From NCBI RefSeq assembly GCF_963678875.1, contig NZ_OY787456.1, positions 744,001 through 808,000 of the forward strand: a stretch of 64,000 nucleotides of DNA, read 5' to 3'. Of this stretch, positions 16,052-24,794 are shown one piece after another. The DNA comes from an uncultured Hyphomonas sp. (GTDB lineage Bacteria > Pseudomonadota > Alphaproteobacteria > Caulobacterales > Hyphomonadaceae). Below the pieces are notes generated by a model. It was not told where the DNA came from. It did no database searches and saw only the letters and a list, made by a program, of their open reading frames with translations. Each line of letters starts with the position of its first letter. The first letter of the stretch is position 1. The position numbers were made by a program, and so were the translations under genes.

Positions 16052-17881
16052 ATGTCCACGCCTATCGAAAAAATGCGTAACATCGCCATCATCGCTCACG
16101 TCGACCACGGGAAGACGACGCTGGTGGACGAACTCCTGAAACAGTCCGGCACCTTCCGTGAAAACGAGAAGACCGCCGAGCGGATGATGGATTCCAACGA
16201 TCTGGAAAAAGAGCGCGGCATCACCATCCTCGCCAAGACGACGTCGGTGGAATGGAACGGCTACCGCATCAACATCGTCGACACGCCCGGACACGCCGAT
16301 TTCGGCGGTGAGGTGGAGCGTATCCTTCACATGGTGGACGGCGCCATCGTTCTGGTCGACGCCGCTGAAGGCCCGATGCCGCAGACGAAATTCGTCGTCT
16401 CCAAGGCGCTGAAAGTCGGCCTGAAGCCGATTGTCGCCGTCAACAAGATCGACAAGCCGGAGCGCCGCCCGGACGAAGTGGTCAATGATGTGTTCGACCT
16501 GTTCGCAAACCTCGACGCAACGGATGAACAGCTCGACTTCCCGATCCTCTACGGCTCGGCAAAGCAGGGCTGGATGTCCAGCCAGTACGAAACGGCCGCC
16601 GCCAATATGGACGAGCTGTTCCAGCTGGTCGTGGACCATGTGCCGACGCCGAAAGTGGAAGAGGGTCCGTTCCGCTTCCTCGCCACCACGATTTCCGCAG
16701 ACAACTTCCTCGGCCGCATCCTGACGGGCCGCGTCGCCTCCGGCACGATCAAGCCGAACCAGACGATCAAGGTGCTGGACCGCGAAGGCGGCCTCGTCGA
16801 GCAGGGCCGCGTTTCGAAAGTGCTGGCCTTCCGCGGGCTGGAGCGCGTGCCGGTCGAAGAAGCGCAGGCGGGCGACATCGTTTCCCTCGCCGGCATGACC
16901 AAGGCGAACGTCGCCGACACGTTCTGTGACCCGTCCGTTTCCGAACCGATGGCTGCCCAGCCGATCGACCCGCCGACCATCTCCATGACCTTCCGCGTCA
17001 ATGACAGCCCGCTGGCGGGCACCGAAGGGACGAAGGTCACCAGCCGCATGATCTGGGACCGCCTGCTGAAAGAAGCAGAAGGCAACGTCGCCCTGAAAGT
17101 GGATCGTGCCACCGACGCCGAAGCGTTCACCGTTTCCGGCCGCGGCGAACTCCAGCTGGCCGTCCTGATCGAGACGATGCGCCGTGAAGGCTTCGAACTC
17201 GGCGTGTCGCGTCCGCAGGTCGTGATGCAGGAAGACGAGAGCGGCAACAAGCTGGAGCCGATCGAGGAAGTTGTCATCGACGTGGACGACGATCACTCGG
17301 GTATTGTCGTGCAGAAACTGTCGGAGCGCAAAGCCGACATGCTGGACATGCGCCCGTCCGGTGCCGGCCGCACGCGCATGGTGTTCCATGCGCCGACGCG
17401 CGGCCTGATCGGGTACCAGGGTGAACTCCTGTCCGACACGCGCGGCACGGCGATCATGAACCGCGTCTTCCACGAATACGCCCCGCACAAGGGCAAGATC
17501 CAGGGCCGTCACACCGGCGTGCTGATCGCGATGGAGCAGGGCGAGGCCGTGGCCTTCGCGCTCTGGAACCTCGAAGACCGTGGTCCGATGATGATTCATC
17601 CGGGCGACAAGGTGTATGGCGGCATGATCGTCGGCGAGCACACGCGCGACAATGATCTCGAAGTGAACGTCCTGAAGGGCAAGAAGCTGACCAACATGCG
17701 TGCGTCGGGTTCTGACGAAGCCGTGCGCCTCACGCCGCCGCTCCAGATGACGCTGGAAAAGTCGCTGGCCTACATCGCCGACGATGAACTCGTTGAAGTC
17801 ACGCCTGAGAATATCCGCCTGCGCAAGATCTTCCTCGACCCGCACGAGCGCAAGCGCAACGCCAAGAAGGCCGACGCCTAA
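16052..17881 (+). CDS. typA: Ribosome-associated translational GTPase TypA/BipA
   Basis: A 609-residue elongation-factor-like GTPase that acts on 50S assembly and stress translation. All G motifs are visible: AHVDHGKTT (G1), ERGITI (G2), DTPGHADFGG (G3) and NKIDKPERRP (G4). The C-terminal TypA-specific domain includes RMVFHAPTRGLIGYQGELLSDTRGTAIMN and GKKLTNMRASGSDEAVRL. Length and order match the family exactly. It is a single-gene unit; the Lrp gene is convergent 7 bases after the stop. Confidence 0.98.
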   Translation: MSTPIEKMRNIAIIAHVDHGKTTLVDELLKQSGTFRENEKTAERMMDSNDLEKERGITILAKTTSVEWNGYRINIVDTPGHADFGGEVERILHMVDGAIVLVDAAEGPMPQTKFVVSKALKVGLKPIVAVNKIDKPERRPDEVVNDVFDLFANLDATDEQLDFPILYGSAKQGWMSSQYETAAANMDELFQLVVDHVPTPKVEEGPFRFLATTISADNFLGRILTGRVASGTIKPNQTIKVLDREGGLVEQGRVSKVLAFRGLERVPVEEAQAGDIVSLAGMTKANVADTFCDPSVSEPMAAQPIDPPTISMTFRVNDSPLAGTEGTKVTSRMIWDRLLKEAEGNVALKVDRATDAEAFTVSGRGELQLAVLIETMRREGFELGVSRPQVVMQEDESGNKLEPIEEVVIDVDDDHSGIVVQKLSERKADMLDMRPSGAGRTRMVFHAPTRGLIGYQGELLSDTRGTAIMNRVFHEYAPHKGKIQGRHTGVLIAMEQGEAVAFALWNLEDRGPMMIHPGDKVYGGMIVGEHTRDNDLEVNVLKGKKLTNMRASGSDEAVRLTPPLQMTLEKSLAYIADDELVEVTPENIRLRKIFLDPHERKRNAKKADA

Positions 17882-17888
17882 GCCGGCC

Positions 17889-18341
17889 TCAGGCGCGCTG
17901 GTCCTTGGGTGAGCCCATCACGATGTAAGACGTGATGGAGCTGACCTGCGGCACCGTGCCCAGCACTTCAGTATGGAAATGCTTGTAGGCGGCGAGGTCG
18001 GCGACCTCGACCCGCAGCAGGTATTCGATCGTGCCTGTCACATTGTGGCATTCGCGAACTTCCGGGGCCCGCTGCATCGCCTTCTCGAAGGCCGTCTGGT
18101 CTGGCTTTGTGTGCTTGGACAGGCCGACCGTGACATAGGCGAGGAAGCCGCCGCCGGTCGCCGTCCGGTCCACCACGGCGCGATAGCCCGTGATCACGCC
18201 GCTACGCTCCAGTTCCTGCACGCGGCGCAGGCAAGCCGACGGGGACAGGCCGACTTTCTCGGCCAGCTCCAGATTGCTGATCCGGCCATTCGTCTGAAGC
18301 TCACGCAATATATTGCGGTTTATCGTGTCCAGTTCCGTCAT
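17889..18341 (-). CDS. Lrp/AsnC-family regulator
   Basis: A 150-residue Lrp-type protein: N-terminal AsnC helix-turn-helix (LDTINRNILRELQTNGRISNLELAEKVGLSPSACLRRVQELERSGVI) and C-terminal RAM amino-acid-sensing domain (YLLRVEVADLAAYKHFHTEVL). It is divergent from a LysE-type exporter gene with 72 bases between, the common arrangement in which an Lrp/AsnC protein controls export of the amino acid it senses. I infer this role here; no operator stands out in the gap. Confidence 0.93.
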   Translation of the reverse strand: MTELDTINRNILRELQTNGRISNLELAEKVGLSPSACLRRVQELERSGVITGYRAVVDRTATGGGFLAYVTVGLSKHTKPDQTAFEKAMQRAPEVRECHNVTGTIEYLLRVEVADLAAYKHFHTEVLGTVPQVSSITSYIVMGSPKDQRA

Positions 18342-18413
18342 GGATTGTGAAATTAGTGCCTGTCAGGGCAAATATGCAAGCACATTGCGTCCGGTGTCGC
18401 ATAAAGTTGCGGG

Positions 18414-19040
18414 ATGATGCCGTTTGAACTCCTCCTTGCACTTTTCGTCTTCGCACTCATCGCCTCGATCACGCCGGGGCCGAACAATCTGATGCTGATG
18501 GCATCGGGCACCAATTTCGGCCTCAAGCGGACGCTGCCGCACATGGCGGGCGTCACGGTGGGCTTCACGCTGATGATTGTGCTTGTCGGTCTTGGCCTGG
18601 CGAAGATCTTCGACCTGTTCCCGGTTGCGCTTCTGGCCCTGAAGGGCGTGAGTGCGGTCTATCTGCTGTACCTCGCCTGGAAGATCGCCAACGCCGCGCC
18701 GCCGCCGGATGCGGCGCTGGAGGCCTCAACGGGAAAGCCGTTCAGCTTCCTGCAGGCGGCCGCGTTTCAATGGGTGAATCCGAAGGCCTGGGCGATGGCC
18801 CTGACGGCGATCAGTGCCTACACGCTGCCGGAGCACCCGTTCATCAGCCTGGCCATCATGGCGGGCGTGTTCGCCGGCATCAGCCTGTTCAGCACTTCGA
18901 CCTGGGCCGTCATGGGTACGCAGGTCCGCCGGTTCCTGCACAGCCCCCTCCGGCTGCGGATTTTCAACATCGCCGCGTCGCTGCTTCTGGTTGCCACGCT
19001 GTGGCCGATCCTGACATCAGGCGGCCTCGCCGCGCACTGA
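18414..19040 (+). CDS. LysE/RhtB-family amino acid exporter
   Basis: A 208-residue inner-membrane protein with the family start LFVFALIASITPGPNNLMLMASG, where the TPGPN motif is diagnostic. About six membrane segments are visible, including WVNPKAWAMALTAISAY. It exports an amino acid or analogue; the substrate is not deducible. Divergent from the Lrp/AsnC regulator. Two adjacent ATG codons (18414, 18417) can serve as start. Confidence 0.92.
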   Translation: MMPFELLLALFVFALIASITPGPNNLMLMASGTNFGLKRTLPHMAGVTVGFTLMIVLVGLGLAKIFDLFPVALLALKGVSAVYLLYLAWKIANAAPPPDAALEASTGKPFSFLQAAAFQWVNPKAWAMALTAISAYTLPEHPFISLAIMAGVFAGISLFSTSTWAVMGTQVRRFLHSPLRLRIFNIAASLLLVATLWPILTSGGLAAH

Positions 19041-19116
19041 AGCAGCAATCAGGCCGGAACCGGCAGCAGTTTGAAACGTTTGTTCCCGGACTCACAAGAA
19101 ACCGGGAGCTTACGCC

Positions 19117-19302
19117 ATGTCGTCCTTTTCTCTTTATCTGATCGGCTTCGTCATCTTCATCGCCGGGCTCGCCTATGGCGCCTTCCTGCTCGGCGTCGCG
19201 ATGACATGGATTGCCGTCGGCGCCTTCACGCTGTTCGGCCTCGGCATCCTGACCGGCGTTGGCAAGACGCGGACACGCGACGAGTCGCCTACCGGGGACT
19301 AG
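19117..19302 (+). CDS. Small two-segment membrane protein
   Basis: A 61-residue protein with two hydrophobic segments (about residues 6-24 and 28-47) and a short charged tail (KTRTRDESPTGD). ACCGGGAG about 10-17 bases upstream could be its ribosome site. No family recognised. The gene stands alone between the exporter and the convergent globin gene. Confidence 0.6.
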   Translation: MSSFSLYLIGFVIFIAGLAYGAFLLGVAMTWIAVGAFTLFGLGILTGVGKTRTRDESPTGD

Positions 19303-19349
19303 TCCCCTGCAGATGGAGCGCCGCGGTCAAAGGCAGGGCCAGCGGCGCT

Positions 19350-19757
19350 TCAGGCGGGCAGGGGCTGGGAGAGGCGCGACGCATCGGTGAGCACCGATGT
19401 CCACGCCGCCTCCATCAACGGCGACCAGTCGCTGCCCGCCACTTCCTTCGTCACATCACGGATGATGTCGAAGAACACTTCGAACATGCCCGCCGGCACA
19501 TCATAAGCGTCGTGGTTCACCCGCTCGGACCGGATCACCGTCTCCGCCAGCGTGCCCGGCCCCTCGGCCAGGTCCATCAGGCATTCGAACGCCTGAGACA
19601 GCATGGAGCCGCGCACCCCGCCATCCGTGTCCATCAGGAACAGGCCTTCCAGATCGGGATAGGCCGCGAACAGCCGCTCATAAACAAGCTCCGTCACATC
19701 CCCGGCCCGCTCAGAGAGCAGGCCGAGACTGTCGGTGAGTGCCGGATATCCAGACAT
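19350..19757 (-). CDS. Single-domain globin-like protein
   Basis: A 135-residue protein with a globin fold pattern: SLGLLSERAGDVTELVYERLFAAYPDLEGLF covers helices A-C, and a probable proximal His82 lies in ERVNHDAYDVPAGMFEVFF, the F-helix/FG pattern of bacterial globins. C-terminal helices (WSPLMEAAWTSVL) fit G-H. No reductase domain is attached. The start overlaps the stop of the upstream S9 peptidase gene (TGATG), so translation is coupled. It may bind haem and O2 or NO, or be a haem-free sensor-type globin; the distal residues are not clear. Confidence 0.72.
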   Translation of the reverse strand: MSGYPALTDSLGLLSERAGDVTELVYERLFAAYPDLEGLFLMDTDGGVRGSMLSQAFECLMDLAEGPGTLAETVIRSERVNHDAYDVPAGMFEVFFDIIRDVTKEVAGSDWSPLMEAAWTSVLTDASRLSQPLPA

Positions 19758-21832
19758 CAGTCTTCCGCCTCATCCTTTTTCTTCGCCGGATCATACTTCG
19801 CGAACCATCCCATGATGTTGTCTGTCTTGGCGATCAGACGGGAGGGGCGGGAGGCGATATAGTGCGGGGAGTCCGGTATGCGGACATAGACCGTGTCGAC
19901 CCCATTCATCTTGAGCGCGGTGTAGAACTGCTCGGCTTCCCAGGCCGGTGTGCGCCAGTCTTCCTCGCCCACCATCAGCATCGTCGGCGTCACCACCTTG
20001 TCGACATAGCGGATCGGCGAGAATTTCAGGAAGGCTTCCGGATTGGACCACGGGTCCTCGCGGATCCAGTGACGGCGCGCGAACTGGGCGATGTCGCCCG
20101 CCAGGGCCATGGTCATCCAGTTGATCACCGGCTTGACCGAGGCGGCCGCAGCGAAGCGGTCGGTCTTGGTCACGATCCATGCCGTCAGGATGCCGCCGCC
20201 GGAACCGCCGGTGACGAACAGGCGCTCCTCATCGACATAATCCTTCGTGACGAGGTCATCGACGACACTCATCAGGTCATCATAGTCATTGCCCGGATAG
20301 TTGCGGTCGATCAGCTGGGCGAACTCCTCGCCATAGCCGGTCGAGCCGCGCGGATTGGTCCATACCGTGACATAGCCCTCAGCCGCATAGCGCTGGATCT
20401 CGCTGCCGAAGAAGGGCGAATACATGGCGAACGGCCCGCCATGGATTTCCATGATCATCGGGAAGCTGCCATCCGCCTTGAAGTCCGGCGGCAGGGCGAC
20501 CCAGGCCTCGATCTCGCGGCCATCGGCGCTGGAGGCAACGTGCAGCTCTTCGACCTTTGCCATGTCGAGGAAGGGCAGGACGTCGGCGTTGAGCTCTGTC
20601 AGCACCTTGTTGTCCCTGCCATTGGCGCCGATCGTGGCGACCTCTGCCGGACGGTCGGAGAAGCCTGCGGTGTAGGCGATGACCGGGCGGCGGCCTTCGC
20701 TGACCGAGAAGCTGCCATCGCCATAAGGGCGCCCGATCGAGGTGCCGCCGACATTCGTCACGACCTGGCTGACCTTGCCGCCCAAGTCGACATTATAGAC
20801 GCTGAGCACGCCATGGTCTTCGCACAGGGCAAGGAGGCTCTTGCCATCCGGGGCCCATGCGATGCTGCCGAACTCCAGCGGGAAGTCGGCGGCGAGTTCG
20901 CGGACGTTCCCGCCATCGGCATCCATCAGGTAGAGATTGGCCTGTTCATAGGCCTTCAGGTGATCGTCATAGCCGCGGAAGGCGATGGTCTTGCCATCCG
21001 GGGAGACGACGGGGCCGAGGTCAGGTCCATCGCGGCTGGTCAGGGGGCTGATCGAATTGCCGGCCAGCTCGATCTTGTAGATCTCGCTCTCGATCGGGTC
21101 GAGGTCGCTGTCCTCGGCGAGGTTGCCGGTGGCCAGCAGCGTGTCATTGTCCAGCCAGTCGATGCCGCCCAGGTCCGCGTCCCCGAACGTGACCTGCCGC
21201 GGCGTGCCGCCATCGACCGTCAGCACGAACACCTGCTCGGCGCCGTTCTCAAGATATCCGGCCCCGTCGAACCGGAAGACCAGCGAGTCGATCACTTTCA
21301 CGCCGGCATTCCATTTTGCGCCCTCCGGCGGGGTCGGCGGTTTGGCGAAGCTCGGCGTCTCGCTTTTCACGAACATGGAGAAGGCGACCTGTTTGCCGTC
21401 CGGCGACCAGACGGCGCCGCCCGGGCCTTCCTCGGTAAACTGGGCCAGCGAAAAGCTGCGGCCGCTGTCGAGATAGAGCAGGCGCATCTCCGGGCCTTTG
21501 CCGTTCGACGACGAATAGAGAATGCGCGAGCCGTCCGGCGACCAGCGGGGGCGGCTGGCCGGGACGTCGGTTACCAGCGGACGGTGGGCGCCGCTGTCCA
21601 GGTCGATCGACCAGAGGCTGCCGGTGTCGCGGTCGGTCATCTTGTCCATGGCGCGGCGGACATAGACGACCGTCTTGCCGTCCGGGGAGATCTGCGGATC
21701 GGTCGCGTATTCCATGTCGAAGACGCGCTCGGCGGTGAAGCGCTTCGACGGCGCCTCGTCTTCCTGCGCCAGCGCCGGTGCGGCGCTCATCAGTGCGGCC
21801 ACGGCGGCCATCGCAAGCAGTCTCTGTTTCAT
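19757..21832 (-). CDS. Secreted S9-family prolyl oligopeptidase-like peptidase
   Basis: A 691-residue serine peptidase. Residues 1-22 are a signal peptide (ends PALA). A beta-propeller (about 30-430) shows repeats of SPDGK/APDGK motifs; the C-terminal hydrolase domain has Ser544 in TGGSGGG, the Asp in MVGEEDWRTP, and the His in IPDSPHYIASRPS. This matches S9C acylaminoacyl/dipeptidyl peptidases that trim oligopeptides in the periplasm. The start at 21832 is the ATG opening the signal peptide. The globin gene is coupled downstream. Confidence 0.92.
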   Translation of the reverse strand: MKQRLLAMAAVAALMSAAPALAQEDEAPSKRFTAERVFDMEYATDPQISPDGKTVVYVRRAMDKMTDRDTGSLWSIDLDSGAHRPLVTDVPASRPRWSPDGSRILYSSSNGKGPEMRLLYLDSGRSFSLAQFTEEGPGGAVWSPDGKQVAFSMFVKSETPSFAKPPTPPEGAKWNAGVKVIDSLVFRFDGAGYLENGAEQVFVLTVDGGTPRQVTFGDADLGGIDWLDNDTLLATGNLAEDSDLDPIESEIYKIELAGNSISPLTSRDGPDLGPVVSPDGKTIAFRGYDDHLKAYEQANLYLMDADGGNVRELAADFPLEFGSIAWAPDGKSLLALCEDHGVLSVYNVDLGGKVSQVVTNVGGTSIGRPYGDGSFSVSEGRRPVIAYTAGFSDRPAEVATIGANGRDNKVLTELNADVLPFLDMAKVEELHVASSADGREIEAWVALPPDFKADGSFPMIMEIHGGPFAMYSPFFGSEIQRYAAEGYVTVWTNPRGSTGYGEEFAQLIDRNYPGNDYDDLMSVVDDLVTKDYVDEERLFVTGGSGGGILTAWIVTKTDRFAAAASVKPVINWMTMALAGDIAQFARRHWIREDPWSNPEAFLKFSPIRYVDKVVTPTMLMVGEEDWRTPAWEAEQFYTALKMNGVDTVYVRIPDSPHYIASRPSRLIAKTDNIMGWFAKYDPAKKKDEAED

Positions 21833-21991
21833 TGAGAAACCCTCCCATTCTTGAACAAGTGAAATCATGGCTAGCACGCGTGTCGCGCACAGGACAGCAA
21901 TTGATGATCCGTTATAGTCCGGCATGGTCATGGCTTGAACTCACTCTGGCCCTTGCGTCCGGAGCGGCCTCTGCGCATATAGCCCGCGGGA

Positions 21992-22080
21992 GGCAGGTGG
22001 CGGACGGGCCGCTCGCCAACCGGGTCAGGCCGGGAACGGAGCAGCCCCAACGAGTTTTCCGCCCGGGTCGCTCGCCTGTC
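21992..22080 (+). ncRNA. ffs: Signal recognition particle RNA (4.5S)
   Basis: The conserved domain IV is clear: GTCAGG (22024-22029), a GGAA tetraloop closed by CCG/CGG, then GGAGCAGCC. An inner CTCG/CGAG pair flanks it. The outer stem pairs GGCAGG (21992-21997) with CCTGTC (22075-22080), continued by GC-rich pairs. Size of about 89 bases fits a bacterial small SRP RNA. It binds Ffh and targets membrane proteins to FtsY. Ends are set by the outer stem and may be off by a few bases. A pyrimidine-rich tract follows. Confidence 0.87.
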
Positions 22081-22446
22081 TCCTTCTTCTCCATTCCGAT
22101 CAAAGCACACGCCATCCCGCCCGTCCGGGGCAGGGGTGGCGACTCATTGCACTCGCCTCATCCGGGAATCAGGCGTGCCGGGAATCGTTTTCTGCGTGTG
22201 TTGGGGAGCGGGGACCTACTAGGGATAGTGGGCCGGCCGGATTTCGCGCCTTTTTCCTGAACAGGCCTTGCCCGGTTTTCCGGCGGCGGCCTCGTGCCCC
22301 GGATGGGAATTCAATGGGAATTCCACAGGCCAGAAGGCCCATAACACTTGAGTTTTCGGGCTTCCTGAAAGATTTTGTTAACCAGATTTCCACGGCGAAT
22401 GTGAAGCTTTCCAGACAAACCACGTTGACCGGGTGTTAACCTTCGG
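22081..22446. other. Gene-free stretch between SRP RNA and the nrdA operator
   Basis: No supported gene in 366 bases. Short frames here lack ribosome sites and family similarity. The last 100 bases before the NrdR box are AT-richer and probably hold the nrdA promoter. Nothing else stands out. Confidence 0.5.
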
Positions 22447-22462
22447 ACACTATATGTAGTGT
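22447..22462. promoter_or_regulatory. NrdR box upstream of nrdA
   Basis: ACACTATATGTAGTGT is a near-perfect match to the NrdR consensus (acaCwAtATaTwGtgt), 80 bases before the nrdA start. NrdR normally binds two boxes about three helical turns apart; only one strong box is visible, with at best a very degenerate partner upstream. A matching box lies before nrdB. Confidence 0.88.
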
Positions 22463-22541
22463 CAGGAACGACGGAGGGCGCCACATATTGGCGCTTGGGG
22501 CTGAAGTTCCTATATTTTCAATAGATCCGGAGGGCTGCCGC

Positions 22542-24410
22542 ATGTCTGCAACCAACGCCAACGCTGTGACTGAAAACGCGCCTCGCAAGGGGAAGCCGAA
22601 GTCGGGTGCTGACACGCAGTTGCGTGTGGTTTCGAACATGGAAGTCGTCACCGACTCCAGCCGCGACGCAAACCTCACCGAATTCGGCAAGAAAACGCTG
22701 GAAGACCGCTACCTGCTGCCGGGCGAGTCCTATCAGGACATGTTCGCACGCGTCTCCAAGGCCTTCGCCGACGATCAGGCCCACGCCCAGCGTCTTTATG
22801 ATTATATGTCGAAGCTCTGGTTCATGCCGGCGACGCCCGTTCTCTCGAATGGCGGCGCGGATCGCGGCCTGCCGATCTCCTGCTTCCTCAACCAGGTTGG
22901 CGACTCGCTCGACGATATCGTCGGCACCTGGACCGAAAACGTCTGGCTCGCCTCCAATGGCGGCGGCATCGGCACCTATTGGGGCAATGTCCGCTCCATC
23001 GGTGAGAAGGTCGGCCAGAACGGACAGACGTCCGGCATCATCCCGTTCATCCGCGTGATGGATTCGCTGACGCTTGCGATCTCGCAAGGCTCGCTCCGCC
23101 GCGGCTCGGCAGCCTGCTATCTCGACATCCACCACCCGGAAATCGAGGAATTCCTCGAAATCCGCAAAGCTTCGGGCGACTTCAACCGCAAGTCCCTGAA
23201 CCTGCACCACGGCCTCAACATCACCGACGCCTTCATGGAAGCCGTGCGCAATGATGAAGAGTTCGGCCTGATCTCGCCGAAGACCGGCGAAGTGCTGAAG
23301 ACGGTCAACGCCCGCAAGCTGTGGCAGAAGATCCTCGAGCTGCGCATGCAGACCGGCGAGCCCTACCTGCTGTTCACCGACACGGTGAACAACGCCATGC
23401 CGGCGCACCAGCGCAAGCTGGGCCTGCAGGTCACCCAGTCGAACCTGTGTTCCGAAATCACCCTGCCGACCGGTCTCGATCACCGCGGCGAAGACCGTAC
23501 GGCGGTCTGCTGCCTCTCCTCGGTCAATGCCGAGAAGTATCTGGAATGGTCGAAGGACGAGAACTTCCTGGAAGACATCTTCCGCTTCCTCGACAACGTG
23601 CTGGAAGACTTCATCGAGCGCGCGCCGTCCGAAATGGAGCGTGCCGTCTATTCCGCCAAGCGCGAGCGTTCGGTCGGTCTCGGCGTGATGGGCTTCCACT
23701 CCTTCCTGCAGAAGATGAACGTCTCCATGGAAAGCGCCATGGCGAAGGTCTGGAACGAAAAGATCTTCAAGGACGTGCGCAAGGGTGCCGACGCGGCTTC
23801 GGTGAAGCTCGCCAAGGAGCGCGGCCCGTGTGAAGACGCCCGCGACGCCGGCATGATGGCCCGCTTCAGCCACAAGATGGCTGTGGCGCCGACCGCGTCG
23901 ATCTCGATCATCTGCGGCGGCACCTCCGCCGGCATCGAGCCGATCCCGGCCAATGTCTACACCCACAAGACCCTGTCGGGCTCCTTCACCGTGAAGAACC
24001 CTCAGCTGGAAGCCCTGCTGGAAAGCAAGGGTCTCAACACGCCGGAAACCTGGGGCTCCATTCTGGAGCATGAAGGTTCGGTCCAGCATCTCGAAGAACT
24101 CGACGAGCATGAGCGCGCGGTCTTCAAGACGGCCTTCGAACTCGACCAGCGCTGGATCGTGGAACTGGCGGCAGACCGTACGCCGTACATCTGCCAGTCG
24201 CAGTCGCTGAACCTGTTCCTGCCGGGCGATATCGCCAAATGGGACCTGCACATGCTGCACTGGACGGCATGGGAGAAGGGGCTGAAGTCGCTCTACTACT
24301 GCCGATCGAAGTCGGTTCAGCGGGCCGCGTTCGCAGGCTCCGAAAAGGCTGAAGCCGGCCAGATGGAGACGCCGAATACCGACTATGACGAGTGTCTCGC
24401 CTGCCAGTAG
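22542..24410 (+). CDS. nrdA: Class I ribonucleoside-diphosphate reductase, alpha subunit (no ATP cone)
   Basis: A 622-residue catalytic subunit reducing ribonucleotides to deoxyribonucleotides. Visible: ISCFLNQVGDS (first redox Cys), QSNLCSEI (Asn, thiyl-radical Cys and Glu of the active site), AVCCLSS (second redox Cys), SLYYCRSK (the two radical-transfer tyrosines) and a C-terminal CLACQ swinging-arm Cys pair. The N-terminal ATP-cone of the E. coli enzyme is absent; the protein begins directly with the core after a 35-residue polar stretch. The start at 22542 has GGAGG at 22529-22533. NrdR control is indicated. The beta subunit is 12.4 kb away. Confidence 0.95.
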   Translation: MSATNANAVTENAPRKGKPKSGADTQLRVVSNMEVVTDSSRDANLTEFGKKTLEDRYLLPGESYQDMFARVSKAFADDQAHAQRLYDYMSKLWFMPATPVLSNGGADRGLPISCFLNQVGDSLDDIVGTWTENVWLASNGGGIGTYWGNVRSIGEKVGQNGQTSGIIPFIRVMDSLTLAISQGSLRRGSAACYLDIHHPEIEEFLEIRKASGDFNRKSLNLHHGLNITDAFMEAVRNDEEFGLISPKTGEVLKTVNARKLWQKILELRMQTGEPYLLFTDTVNNAMPAHQRKLGLQVTQSNLCSEITLPTGLDHRGEDRTAVCCLSSVNAEKYLEWSKDENFLEDIFRFLDNVLEDFIERAPSEMERAVYSAKRERSVGLGVMGFHSFLQKMNVSMESAMAKVWNEKIFKDVRKGADAASVKLAKERGPCEDARDAGMMARFSHKMAVAPTASISIICGGTSAGIEPIPANVYTHKTLSGSFTVKNPQLEALLESKGLNTPETWGSILEHEGSVQHLEELDEHERAVFKTAFELDQRWIVELAADRTPYICQSQSLNLFLPGDIAKWDLHMLHWTAWEKGLKSLYYCRSKSVQRAAFAGSEKAEAGQMETPNTDYDECLACQ

Positions 24411-24442
24411 TCGTCACCTTTAAATAGTATTCAGATCGCTTG

Positions 24443-24474
24443 CGGCGGGAACCGAGGTCAGGTTCTCGCCGTTT
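24443..24474 (+). terminator. Probable terminator after nrdA
   Basis: CGGCGGGAACC (24443-24453) pairs with GGTTCTCGCCG (24461-24471), one G-U, followed by TTT. It lies 33 bases after the nrdA stop. Confidence 0.65.
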
Positions 24475-24794
24475 GCGTGTGTCAAAACCGGGCGAGCGTG
24501 CACAAATTCGCGTCAGGATGGTGCATTACATTCCGTTCACGCGCCTGGAATGACGGGGCTTATTCTAACTTTTTCAACAGGTTAACGCTGGAAATCGGGC
24601 ATCTGGCGCAGGAATTGCGGCAAAATACTTTAAAAAAACCGGAGTCTGGAACAGACTCTACAGAAACGCGTTAGAGGAACGAGAATTAATCTTTTTCGAG
24701 TGGAAAGTGGTTTGAGGCACCTGTGGCCTTCATGCTACATTAAATGAACGATGGCCTAATTCCCGTTAACGGTTTCAGTCCGGGGAATGCAGCC
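24475..24794. other. AT-rich gene-free stretch with a small hairpin
   Basis: No supported gene in 320 bases. A perfect 7-bp hairpin GAGTCTG-GAA-CAGACTC sits at 24642-24658, preceded by seven As, so it could end a minus-strand transcript, though no minus gene is seen. The stretch is clearly AT-richer than its neighbours and probably holds the promoter for the outer-membrane pair. Confidence 0.45.

Noticed and set aside
16028..17845. 605-codon minus-strand open frame
   Set aside because: It is the antisense shadow of typA in GC-rich DNA; composition is Arg/His/Asp-rich with no family motif.
18342..18413. Lrp operator in the gap before the LysE-type exporter
   Set aside because: Only a TGCC/GGCA 4-base inverted repeat is visible, too short to report as a site.
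19739..21835. 698-codon plus-strand open frame
   Set aside because: Antisense shadow of the S9 peptidase; no ribosome site or recognisable domain.
21778..22260. Plus-strand open frame over the SRP RNA region
   Set aside because: Overlaps the peptidase signal peptide and the SRP RNA; no family similarity.
22518..24260. 580-codon minus-strand open frame
   Set aside because: Antisense shadow of nrdA.
24477..24674. 65-codon frame after nrdA
   Set aside because: No ribosome site, AT-rich, no family pattern; runs through a hairpin.
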